A DNA stretch of 50,781 nt from an uncultured Lachnospiraceae bacterium. Lineage in GTDB: Bacteria; Bacillota; Clostridia; Lachnospirales; Lachnospiraceae. Numbering within the stretch: the first letter of the stretch is position 1; each line of letters opens with the position of its first letter. The stretch covers positions 195,227 to 246,007 of the forward strand of contig CAJUAO010000001.1 in the NCBI GenBank assembly GCA_910584685.1. Reading direction: 5' to 3'. A program made the translations under genes and the position numbers. The notes beneath the pieces were generated by a model that had not been told where the DNA came from, ran no database searches, and saw nothing but the letters and a program-made list of their open reading frames with translations. This document shows positions 35,292 to 43,007 of the stretch, piece by piece.

Positions 35292-37055
35292 CTAATTCAA
35301 AGCATAATACTTACCCTTAAGCTTCATAAGCTCCTCATGCGTACCCTGCTCTGCAATACCCTTATTTGCAATATACAGTATCCTGTCGGAATTTCTAATG
35401 GTTGAAAGCCTGTGAGCTACCATAAATGCCGTTTTATTCTTAAGAATAATATCAAGGGCCTCCTTAATCATAATCTCCGTCTCTGTATCTATCGAGCTTG
35501 TAGCCTCATCAAGTATGACTACTGACGGATTCTTAAGGATAATACGGGCAAAGCTTAAAAGCTGCTTTTCACCTGCTGAAAGTCCTGCGCCTCTCTCCTC
35601 CAAAACCGTATTGTAGCCATCTGAAAGCCTGCCAATGAATTTATCTGCAAATATGGTTTTTGCGGCAGCGATACATTCCTCGTCTGTGGCGTCAGGTCTT
35701 CCGTATCTTATATTTTCCATAATTGTTCCCTTAAAAATAAACGGCTCCTGCATAAGGACTCCAACCTCTTTTCTAAGAGATTCCAAGGAGGCGTCCCTTA
35801 CATCTACTCCGTCTATGGTTACGCTTCCCTCTTTAACGTCATAAAATCTTGTAAGCATATTTATAACCGTAGTCTTTCCTGCTCCTGTGGGGCCTACTAA
35901 CGCTATGGTTTCTCCCGGTCTTACATGTAAATCAAAGTCCTCTAATATATTTACCCCTTCTTCATAGCTAAAGGTTACATGGTTAAAATCCACCTTTCCC
36001 TTTACGCCGCTTAGCTCTGTGCTTCCTTCCTTGCTGTCTATCTCCACAGGATAATCTATAAGGTCAAATACCTGCTCCAGATTTGAGCTTACCTGGGCAA
36101 GCTGCTGGATAATAACCGCTATCTGTGTAAGCGGCCCGCTGAAAAGTCCCATATAGCTTGTAAAGGCTACCACCGTACCTGCATCTACAGATGTGCTTCC
36201 TGAAAGAATCAACGCCAGCGACGTAGCGTAAAGACATATTGTACCTACATTCCAAAAGCTTTCTACTATTGGAGTGTTCAGCTCGTTTCTGTGAAAAATT
36301 TTAAGCCATGTCTTACATGCCCTGTCATGTATTTCATCATATATTTTTATATTCTCATCTGTCCTGTTATAATTTTTTATTATCTTCTCTCCCATTATTG
36401 ACTCTACAAGAAATGCTGTCCTGTTAGAGTTGCACTGTCTCTGCAGCGCAAAGTATCTTTTTATCTTATACCTTAAATACATTACAACTATCATCATCGG
36501 TATAACCGTAAGGAATACCACAAGGGTAAGCTGGGGACTTATTGACAGCATAAATACGGTAACAACGACTATCTTTATTATGTAAACCATAAAGTTTACC
36601 ACATAGTTAGTAAAAAAGTTTGCCAAATCATTTACATAATCCGTTACTCTTACTACTATCTTTCCGTCAGGTCTTGAGTCAAAATAATCAAAGGGCAGCT
36701 TTTGAAGCTTATAAAACGCCTCCTGCCTTATTCCTGAAATGATTTTATGACCTGTCGTACCCATTATACGCTGATGGGCAAAGGTAACGCTTATTTCTAT
36801 TGCCGCGCAGCACACAAGTCCTGCGACGGTAAAAATCAAATCCTTTGTTTCCTTTGAAACAGCTATGTCATTTATAATATGCCTGAGCAAAAGAGGAGCT
36901 ACCATGGAGGCGCCTGCTGATACGAGCATCAGCACTACTACTATTATAAAGAAATGCTTATATGGAATAATATATCTGAATATTTTTCCAAACTGCTTCA
37001 TGTCTATTTTCTTTTGAATATTTTCATCCTGAAAATACGTATTTCGTTTTGCCAT
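35292..37055 (-). CDS. ABC exporter half-transporter, second subunit with catalytic Walker B
   Basis: This 587-aa type IV exporter subunit has six membrane helices (about 30-320) followed by the nucleotide-binding domain: Walker A GPTGAGKTT, Walker B SVVILDEATSSID with the catalytic Glu, and a non-canonical signature LSAGEKQ in place of LSGGQ. The partner upstream has the reverse pattern (LSGGQ-like signature, Asp in place of Glu), as in heterodimers of the TM287/288, BmrCD and LmrCD kind with one dead ATP site. The gene starts in a TAATG overlap with the partner's stop, and AGGAGGTG precedes it. The substrate is unknown; drugs, peptides or lipids are typical. Confidence 0.9.
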   Translation of the reverse strand: MAKRNTYFQDENIQKKIDMKQFGKIFRYIIPYKHFFIIVVVLMLVSAGASMVAPLLLRHIINDIAVSKETKDLIFTVAGLVCCAAIEISVTFAHQRIMGTTGHKIISGIRQEAFYKLQKLPFDYFDSRPDGKIVVRVTDYVNDLANFFTNYVVNFMVYIIKIVVVTVFMLSISPQLTLVVFLTVIPMMIVVMYLRYKIKRYFALQRQCNSNRTAFLVESIMGEKIIKNYNRTDENIKIYDEIHDRACKTWLKIFHRNELNTPIVESFWNVGTICLYATSLALILSGSTSVDAGTVVAFTSYMGLFSGPLTQIAVIIQQLAQVSSNLEQVFDLIDYPVEIDSKEGSTELSGVKGKVDFNHVTFSYEEGVNILEDFDLHVRPGETIALVGPTGAGKTTVINMLTRFYDVKEGSVTIDGVDVRDASLESLRKEVGVLMQEPFIFKGTIMENIRYGRPDATDEECIAAAKTIFADKFIGRLSDGYNTVLEERGAGLSAGEKQLLSFARIILKNPSVVILDEATSSIDTETEIMIKEALDIILKNKTAFMVAHRLSTIRNSDRILYIANKGIAEQGTHEELMKLKGKYYALN

Positions 37056-38881
37056 TACTGCACCTCCTTTGCCAGTGCGTCAAAATCTATCACTTTTTCC
37101 TTTTGGGCCTCCTGAACATTGTATACCTTTGCAAAATGCCCGTCTAGCTTCATAAGCTCATCAAAGGTACCCCGCTCAATTATCATACCGTCCTGCATAT
37201 ATATAATTTCATCACAGTCAGTTACAGAGGAAAGCCTGTGGGCTGATATAATAATTGTTTTTTCAGGATAAAACTCCTTTATATCCTTTAAGAGCTTCTT
37301 TTCTGTATTTACATCAAGGGCGCTTGTTGAATCGTCAAGTATAAGCACATCTGCGTCCTTTAAAAGGGCTCTTGCTATGGATACTCTCTGCTTTTGCCCT
37401 CCGGAAATACCTAAGCCCCTCTCGCCCACTATTGTATCATAGGCCTCAGGAAGCTCCTTTATAAAGCCGTGGGCCTGGGCATGCTTAGCTGCCCTTATAA
37501 CGGCATTTTTATCAACATATGGCTCCGAATAAGCTATATTTGAATCAATAGTGTTTGAAAAAAGGAATACATCCTGAAATACATATGCATAATAATTTCT
37601 AAGGTTTTCAAGGGAATATTCCCTTACGTTTTTTCCGTTTATCTCTATGGTTCCTGCCGTCATATCATGTATACGGACCAATGATTCAAGGAGCATGCTT
37701 TTTCCGCTTCCGGTGCCTCCCACTATTCCAAGCTTCTTTCCATAAGGAATATCAACAGTTATGTTTTTAAGCACCGTTCTGTCATTTAATACAAGGGACG
37801 CATTGTTTATTTTTATGTTTGGCACGTCTGTCTTTTCGGTAATTTTTCCCTCATCAGGTATTTTTGAGTCGGTGTTCATATAATTTAACATCTTATGACC
37901 TGATACAAGCTGCTGCTGCATCTGGAACATTACATTGTTTATTATTGTAATGTAATCCATTATTTTAAGTACGTAGCTGCTGCAGGTAAGCAAATAGCCT
38001 ACAAGCATATAACCGTTAATAACAAGCAGGGCGCTTACCGCTATTGTACCGATATAAGCAAACTGCTTTATGGAGCTGAATACTACCTCAAAATTTGATG
38101 AAAGCTTTATCTGGCTTATATATGAGCTTTTAAGTCTTTCGTTAGACTTGTCAAATTTTTTCTTTTCAACCTCCTCGTTTGTAAAGGAACGGACTAATCT
38201 TACAGCCTCTATATTTTCCTGTACCGTAAGATTCATCTCGCTGTTGCTTCCCCTTATTTCCCTGTAATTAACCCTTGCCCTTGTCCTGAACTTTAACACG
38301 GCTACCACAAGAAACGGGGTGAGTATAACAGGTATAATAAGCAGTGAAATATTCAACGTTGACAGCATAGTCACGCTTAAAACAAGGGCAAAAACACAAT
38401 CCACCATAACCGGTATTATACGGCAGAACATTTCCTTAAACATTATCGTATCGGAATTTATGGTGGTTAAAAGCTCTCCGGTGTTAAACTCTGATACTGT
38501 TTCACTGTCAAGCTCCATAAGCTTTTTAAAGGTAACCTTTCTAAGGTCAGTTTCAAGCCTTAAGCCAAGCCTCTGGTTTCCGACATTTTTAATGTAGACA
38601 ATAATTATACGAAGCAGAAGGAAGCACATAAATATAATTCCAAGGCTTATGCAAAGCTTCATTGTATGTATCTCCCCAAAACGTCCGTCTAACAGAAAGA
38701 TAAATATGTTGTCTGTATCCTCTGCCTTGTCCTTGCTTAAAATAACATAATTAATAAACATTCCTGAGAGCATTGGCAGCATCAGGTCTGCAATAATGCC
38801 TATAAAGCTTAATATCTGAAATAATATCTGCAGCGGAACATTCCGCCTCCAATACTTAAATCCAAATTTAAAAACATCCAT
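37055..38881 (-). CDS. ABC exporter half-transporter, first subunit with degenerate Walker B
   Basis: This 608-aa subunit starts at MDVFKFGFKYW; the ATG overlaps the stop of the LacI gene (TAATG) and AAGGAG lies upstream, so the longer frame to 38923 is rejected. Six membrane helices (about 15-310) precede the nucleotide-binding domain: Walker A GGTGSGKSM, signature LGISGGQKQRVSIARALL, Walker B DVLILDDSTSALD. Asp stands where the catalytic Glu is expected, so its own site is degenerate; this pairs with the altered signature of the partner. Regulator and both subunits are translationally coupled, which is unusual for a LacI-type regulator because those mostly control sugar uptake. Confidence 0.9.
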   Translation of the reverse strand: MDVFKFGFKYWRRNVPLQILFQILSFIGIIADLMLPMLSGMFINYVILSKDKAEDTDNIFIFLLDGRFGEIHTMKLCISLGIIFMCFLLLRIIIVYIKNVGNQRLGLRLETDLRKVTFKKLMELDSETVSEFNTGELLTTINSDTIMFKEMFCRIIPVMVDCVFALVLSVTMLSTLNISLLIIPVILTPFLVVAVLKFRTRARVNYREIRGSNSEMNLTVQENIEAVRLVRSFTNEEVEKKKFDKSNERLKSSYISQIKLSSNFEVVFSSIKQFAYIGTIAVSALLVINGYMLVGYLLTCSSYVLKIMDYITIINNVMFQMQQQLVSGHKMLNYMNTDSKIPDEGKITEKTDVPNIKINNASLVLNDRTVLKNITVDIPYGKKLGIVGGTGSGKSMLLESLVRIHDMTAGTIEINGKNVREYSLENLRNYYAYVFQDVFLFSNTIDSNIAYSEPYVDKNAVIRAAKHAQAHGFIKELPEAYDTIVGERGLGISGGQKQRVSIARALLKDADVLILDDSTSALDVNTEKKLLKDIKEFYPEKTIIISAHRLSSVTDCDEIIYMQDGMIIERGTFDELMKLDGHFAKVYNVQEAQKEKVIDFDALAKEVQ

Positions 38882-39915
38882 TATAAGGTTTCTCCTTCCG
38901 TAAATGAATAATCCACAACACAATCGTGTATATTTTCTTCATTGTTTATCTGGGCAAGAAGCATATTAAATGCATTTTGTCCTATCGTTCTTATCTTGCA
39001 GTCTACTGAGCATATACGTGGAGATATGCGGTCAAGCATTTCTATATTGTCAAAGCCCATTAAGCCTATGTCTCCCGGTATGCTTATACCGTTTTTTCTG
39101 TATATTCCCAAGGTTTTTATGGCAATGTTATCGTATGCGCAAAGCACTGCTGTTTTTTTACCCTTTTCCTTTGCCTCACTTACAATATCTAAAAGCTTTT
39201 TCTCATCATACTCTGTCATTATCTGAGGCTCTCCTAAATCATACATTTCCAGCCCCTCCTCATAACCGCATCTGCGCTGCTCCATAGAAAAGATATTTAT
39301 TCCTCTTTCCTTCTGACGCTCTATTCCCCAGTCCATATACCATATGCTTTCATAGCCCTTCTTTGCCATATGCTTTACGGCATTTCTCATAATCTTACGG
39401 CAATCTACGTCTATATGAGGTATCTTTCCACAGCCGATACGGTTGTATACGGATACTAAGGGTATTTCAAGCCCTAAAAGAATATCAGATAAATCCTCCT
39501 CTCTTCCTACAGGGAAAATAATTAGACCGTCTACCTTTCTTACCGTAAAGTGGTTTATCGCTTCAAGCTCGCTCTGCTTACTGTTTTTTGACAATATAAG
39601 CTCCATAAAATATCCGTGCTTTCTTGCTTCTGCCTCTATTGATTCTATAAGCATACAGAAAAAGGTATTTTTAAGGTTTATACCTATAACTCCAATGGTA
39701 TTTGTCTTACCCTTTGCAAGACACCTGGCAAGATGATTTGGCTGATACTTCATCTCCTTAGCCGTTTTCAGGATAAGCTCCTTTGTCTCTTCCTTTATGC
39801 CCCCCCTGTTATTCAATGCTCTGTCTACTGTACCCTCTGACACTCCGCATTTTATTGCAATGTCTTTTATACGGACTGCTATAATAATCAGCCTCCTTTT
39901 CTCTTGTTTTTCCAT
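38881..39915 (-). CDS. LacI-family transcriptional regulator of the ABC exporter operon
   Basis: The N-terminal helix-turn-helix reads VRIKDIAIKCGVSEGTVDRALNNRGG, followed by a periplasmic-binding-protein-like effector domain (NTIGVIGINLKNTFFCMLIESIEAEARKHGY through IPGDIGLMGFDNIEML). The GTVDRALNNRGG type is a LacI subgroup. The listed start is the ATG at 39915, but it has no ribosome site. AAAAGGAGG (39901-39892) lies inside that frame and points to ATA at 39882 (or ATT at 39885), which would give the family-typical start of Ala-Val-Arg-Ile-Lys-Asp-Ile-Ala. Two copies of a pseudo-palindrome flank its leader, so it probably represses itself and the exporter. Confidence 0.88.
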   Translation of the reverse strand: MEKQEKRRLIIIAVRIKDIAIKCGVSEGTVDRALNNRGGIKEETKELILKTAKEMKYQPNHLARCLAKGKTNTIGVIGINLKNTFFCMLIESIEAEARKHGYFMELILSKNSKQSELEAINHFTVRKVDGLIIFPVGREEDLSDILLGLEIPLVSVYNRIGCGKIPHIDVDCRKIMRNAVKHMAKKGYESIWYMDWGIERQKERGINIFSMEQRRCGYEEGLEMYDLGEPQIMTEYDEKKLLDIVSEAKEKGKKTAVLCAYDNIAIKTLGIYRKNGISIPGDIGLMGFDNIEMLDRISPRICSVDCKIRTIGQNAFNMLLAQINNEENIHDCVVDYSFTEGETL

Positions 39916-39920
39916 GTTAT

Positions 39921-39934
39921 CGTGTACGCACACT
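39921..39934. promoter_or_regulatory. LacI operator copy O2
   Basis: CGTGTACGCACACT contains GTGT-ACGC-ACAC, the reverse complement of copy O1. It lies about 65 nt downstream of the predicted start point, just before the ATG at 39915. Confidence 0.65.
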
Positions 39935-39975
39935 ATTTTATTCAAAAAAAATATATAAACCTTGTATTTTACACT

Positions 39976-39989
39976 CGTGTGCGTACACG
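39976..39989. promoter_or_regulatory. LacI operator copy O1
   Basis: CGTGT-GCGT-ACACG has perfect 5-bp arms around a 4-nt centre with CG, a LacI-family style operator. It lies just downstream of the -10 box. O1 and O2 are inverted relative to each other, with about 55 bp between centres. Confidence 0.7.
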
Positions 39990-40001
39990 TATATATTATA
40001 A

Positions 40002-40030
40002 ATTATATAATTTACAGACAAATATGTCAA
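40002..40030 (-). promoter_or_regulatory. Perfect consensus sigma-A promoter of the LacI-ABC operon
   Basis: On the minus strand TTGACA (40030-40025) and TATAAT (40007-40002) are separated by exactly 17 nt. Both boxes match consensus fully. Such a strong promoter with operators downstream indicates tight repression. Confidence 0.88.
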
Positions 40031-40058
40031 CATAATATTTCCTTTTTTTGCATTTTTG

Positions 40059-40389
40059 ATAATAGCTCAACCCTGCAATACCCGTGAGTAAGTCCAATAT
40101 TGCAGCTTTAGCGGTCGGGCAGCTGTATAATATTTTATGGAAACATTGAAAAGGCAATTAGAAATTCATTAATATGAAACTGCCGCTTTCTTAGCGTAGA
40201 GCATCTGTCTGAGAAAAGTGTTGTTCTTTAACACTTTTCGAGTTATGCCCGAAGCTTAGAAGGCGGCAGTTTCATATTAATAGAATTTCTTATCGCCTTT
40301 GAAGTTTCCATAAAATATTATACAGCTGCCCGACCGCTAAAGCTGCAATATTGGACTTACTCACGGGTATTGCAGGGCTGAGCTGTTGC
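40059..40389. repeat. 331-bp foldback (MITE-like) element with candidate 8-bp target duplication
   Basis: A 74-bp perfect inverted repeat (40071-40144 with 40304-40377) extends with few mismatches outward to about 40059/40389 and inward to a small hairpin GAAAAGTGTT/AACACTTTTC (40213-40222, 40230-40239), so nearly the whole element is one palindrome. The direct repeat CATTTTTG flanks it at 40051-40058 and 40390-40397. It carries no gene. It lies between the 3' end of the cation-efflux gene and the LacI-operon promoter, and would fold as one long hairpin if transcribed. Confidence 0.85.
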
Positions 40390-40409
40390 CATTTTTGCAA
40401 AGCAGTACG

Positions 40410-41399
40410 CTATTTATCTATGTATCTTACACTTTTTCCTGTTTTTGCCTCCTCTGTCACAAAGTGCTCCTTTGCCACTGAATGGTCTGCCTCCACAGGA
40501 TTCACATGCACCATGCAATGCTTTACGTCAGGAAACTTCTCCTCCATTTCATCGTGAATATGCTCTGCAATGGCATGTGCCTCATAAAGCGTCATATTGC
40601 CGTCGGCGCTGAATTCTATGTCTACATATACCTTTGAGCCGAACATACGCGTACGTATAAGGTCAAGGGATATAATATCCTCGTGGGAAAGCACCATCCT
40701 TCTCATAAGATTTTCCACTTCCTCGTCACAGGATTTATCTATCATTTTATTTATGGCTTCCTTAAATATATCTGCTGCAACCTTCAAAATAAATATACAT
40801 ATAATAACGCTGGCAAGAGGGTCAAGAATAGGATAGCCTAACATTGCTCCTCCTATACCTATAAAGCTGCCTACAGATGATAATGCGTCAGAGCGGTGAT
40901 GCCATGCATCTGCCATAAGGGCATCCGAGCCTATTTTCTTTGCTCCGTTTCTTGTATACCAGTACATAGCTTCCTTTACTACTATGGATACTATTGCCGC
41001 TATAAGAGCCAGTACTCCCGGCATAACAATCTCTTTTGAATTGATAATGCTTCTTATTCCGGCTATACCTATGCCTGCTCCCGTTACTGCCAAGGCTGCT
41101 GCTAATATAATTGCAGCTACACTTTCAAGCCTGTCATGCCCGTATGGATGGTCGCTGTCCTCGGCTTTTCCAGCCATTTTTACTCCGCCTATCACTACAA
41201 ACGTACTAAATACATCTGACGCAGAATGAACGGCATCGGAAATCATTGCTCCTGAATGTGCTATAATTCCTGCTGCAAGCTTTAAAACTGCAAGTATAAT
41301 ATTTGCCACTATACTTACAACAGATATACTTATTGCAATACTTTCATGCTCCTTATCCTTTTCTGTTTTTATTTTGTCAACCGTCATTTTTCTTTCCAT
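40410..41399 (-). CDS. Cation diffusion facilitator family metal exporter
   Basis: This protein exports divalent metals (Zn, Fe, Mn or similar) against protons. The start is at MERKMTVDKIK, with AAAAGG 7 nt upstream; the frame from 41438 lacks a site. About six membrane helices lie in residues 20-205. Metal-site residues are HSASDVFST in helix 2 and DAWHHRSDALSS in helix 5, with the loop DHPYGHDRLES between. A cytoplasmic domain with YVDIEFSADGNMTLYEAHAIAEHIHDEME follows. The length of 329 aa is normal. Metal specificity cannot be read from sequence. The promoter at 41453-41481 is interleaved with the tRNA-Leu terminator. Confidence 0.92.
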   Translation of the reverse strand: MERKMTVDKIKTEKDKEHESIAISISVVSIVANIILAVLKLAAGIIAHSGAMISDAVHSASDVFSTFVVIGGVKMAGKAEDSDHPYGHDRLESVAAIILAAALAVTGAGIGIAGIRSIINSKEIVMPGVLALIAAIVSIVVKEAMYWYTRNGAKKIGSDALMADAWHHRSDALSSVGSFIGIGGAMLGYPILDPLASVIICIFILKVAADIFKEAINKMIDKSCDEEVENLMRRMVLSHEDIISLDLIRTRMFGSKVYVDIEFSADGNMTLYEAHAIAEHIHDEMEEKFPDVKHCMVHVNPVEADHSVAKEHFVTEEAKTGKSVRYIDK

Positions 41400-41452
41400 T
41401 TTTTTACCTTTTCTATAGTATATGCTTTTTTTCCTCATATAATAATGTTATT

Positions 41453-41481
41453 ATAATATGTTAAAAAGACAGAGCTTACAA
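41453..41481 (-). promoter_or_regulatory. Sigma-A promoter of the cation exporter gene
   Basis: On the minus strand TTGTAA (41481-41476) and TATTAT (41458-41453) are 17 nt apart. The -35 box lies in the loop of the upstream tRNA terminator. Confidence 0.6.
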
Positions 41482-41492
41482 ATTTCTCTGCC
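41463..41492 (-). terminator. Terminator of tRNA-Leu(AAG)
   Basis: GGCAGAG and CTCTGTC on the minus strand pair with one G-T and are followed by TTTTT. It lies 18 nt after the tRNA end. Confidence 0.75.
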
Positions 41493-41509
41493 CTGCCTTG
41501 TACTAATAG

Positions 41510-41593
41510 TGCGGAAAAAGGGACTTGAACCCTCACGTCATTGCTAACACTAGATCCTTAGTCTAGCCTGTCTGCCAATTCCAGCATTTCCGC
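41510..41593 (-). tRNA. tRNA-Leu, anticodon AAG
   Basis: The acceptor stem GCGGAAA/TTTCCGC and discriminator A are present; CCA is not encoded. The anticodon stem CTAGA/TCTAG encloses the loop CTAAGGA, so positions 34-36 are AAG. The T loop TTCAAGT has a 5-bp stem, and the long variable arm marks a class II leucine tRNA. A34 is rare in bacterial leucine tRNAs. Confidence 0.93.
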
Positions 41594-41635
41594 ATCCATA
41601 TTTGAAATATGTCTGTCGCTTCAACCGACTTGTAT

Positions 41636-41664
41636 AGTTTACCAAAATACATTTTTTTTGTCAA
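41636..41664 (-). promoter_or_regulatory. Promoter of tRNA-Leu(AAG)
   Basis: On the minus strand TTGACA (41664-41659) is followed after 17 nt by TAAACT (41641-41636), a four-of-six match to the -10 box. Confidence 0.5.
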
Positions 41665-41739
41665 CTGTTTTTTTCTTTTTTCTTAGGTTTTTTCTTAGGT
41701 TCTTTATTAATAAAAATTTTGCTTAATAAAAAATAACTG

Positions 41740-41768
41740 TTGACTGTATATATTTTGTTTGGTATAAT
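41740..41768 (+). promoter_or_regulatory. Sigma-A promoter of tRNA-Leu(CAG)
   Basis: TTGACT (41740-41745) and TATAAT (41763-41768) are separated by 17 nt, 45 nt upstream of the tRNA. Confidence 0.8.
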
Positions 41769-41812
41769 TTTTCATTATTAAGGCAAAATTTTTGCTTATA
41801 ATTTTATATTTT

Positions 41813-41896
41813 GCAGTTGTGGCGGAATTGGCATACGCGCTAGATTCAGGTTCTAGTCCACGCAAGTGGGTTCGGGTTCAAGTCCCGTCAACTGCA
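41813..41896 (+). tRNA. tRNA-Leu, anticodon CAG
   Basis: Acceptor GCAGTTG/CAACTGC with discriminator A, no encoded CCA. The stem CTAGA/TCTAG encloses the loop TTCAGGT, giving CAG. The long variable arm is typical of leucine tRNA. It is divergent from the AAG species 220 bp away. Confidence 0.95.
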
Positions 41897-41898
41897 CT

Positions 41899-41929
41899 AA
41901 AAAGCGTCAGTTAAAACCGGCGCTTTTTT
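41899..41929 (+). terminator. Terminator of tRNA-Leu(CAG)
   Basis: AAAAAGCGTCAG and CCGGCGCTTTTT pair with two G-T type positions; the T run is part of the stem end. Confidence 0.85.
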
Positions 41930-41960
41930 ATATACAATAATTTCCTATATATCTATATCA

Positions 41961-41993
41961 AAAAATCCCGGACAGCACTCAAAGCTGCCCGGA
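41961..41993 (-). terminator. Terminator of the wall-protein gene
   Basis: On the minus strand TCCGGGCAGC and GCTGTCCGGGA enclose TTTGAGT, followed by TTTTTT. Confidence 0.9.
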
Positions 41994-41999
41994 ACAAAA

Positions 42000-43007
42000 T
42001 TATTTCTTTTTGCGATTGACTACAACAATCATACCCGATAATATTGCCGCAATCGGAATAAACGAGACCGCTACACCCGTTACAGGGTTGTCGCTCAAAA
42101 TTCCGTCTGATGTATTGCCTGACATATCACCGGATGTGCCGTCTGATGTATCACCTGACGTATCTCCTGTCGTATCGTCTGATGTATCTCCTGACACGTC
42201 TCCCTTTTCCAAATATGCCAGTGCATAGGTCGAAAATTTGTCAGTCTCAATCGTCACCGTATTCGGGTTGCTGTCCAAATCTTTAAGAATTGTTGTTTCT
42301 CCACCGTGAATACGGATTACCGAATATTCGGATTTTCCGCGAAGTCCTTCCGGCACTTCAAACATGATTCTAACCGGAGCGTTTGTTTCGGTTATCTTCT
42401 GCTCCAGTTCGCCGATTTTCTTAAGCAAAGTAACATCAAGATATTGTCCCAGTTTATAATTTTTCAATTCTCCGAGCATGACCGTTACAGCCGTTTTATC
42501 CTCCTTTAGAACAGTGTCTGTGGCATCCTCCACCTTAAGAATTATCTTGATGTTTTCTCCCGCATTAACCTCTTCACCTGTTAAACCAATCGCTTCCTTC
42601 AAAGCGTCAAGAGGCGTTTCAAGGGTTGTTGCAGGAGCCTTTTCGCCTTTATCTACTACTTTTTCAAGCTTTCCAATTTTAAGCCTGTCCGGCGTTGCCT
42701 CTTCCCTGCCATCTTTGTCAAGGAAATCCTTGCCGCAGCCATCACAGTGCCAATGCTCCTTTACACCATATTCCTCTTTCGTGGCAGGTTTTTCGGGAAC
42801 TAACTTCATGGAATGTTCGTGGGGTTTTTTCGGCAAAATCACCTCAACCGTACCATATTCGCCTGTGTATACATCCTTGCCCTCCGTTTCCTCTGTAGGC
42901 TCAACATGGCTGCTTTCGTCTTTTGTCCAGACTGTAGTATCGTTCAAAACAGGGATTTCTTTTTCTTCTATATGCTCATTGTTATTTTTGCATATGCGCT
43001 TCGCTGT
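42000..43007 (-). pseudogene. C-terminal half of the LRR wall protein, separated by in-frame TGA
   Basis: This stretch is in the same reading frame as the upstream 43008-44006 gene; only the TGA at 43008-43010 separates them, and no other stop occurs down to 42000. It encodes a Cys pair domain (HWHCDGCGKDFLDKDG), a beta domain (about 150 residues), a Gly/Asp/Ser/Thr stalk made of repeats (GDTSGDTSDG), and a sorting signal NPVTG plus hydrophobic helix and RKKK tail, as in sortase substrates. No ribosome site starts it: the first likely codon (TTG near 42947) is arbitrary. It is expressed only by readthrough or not at all. Confidence 0.8.

Noticed and set aside
40059..40389. The long palindrome as an ordinary terminator
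   Set aside because: The perfect arms of 74 bp, about 330 bp in total, and the flanking direct repeat go far beyond terminator size, although it may stop transcription as a side effect.
42110..42210. Tandem repeat in the 3' part of the wall-protein gene as a CRISPR or mobile repeat
   Set aside because: It is a degenerate coding repeat for the Gly-Asp-Thr-Ser stalk; unit length and sequence vary and no spacers exist.
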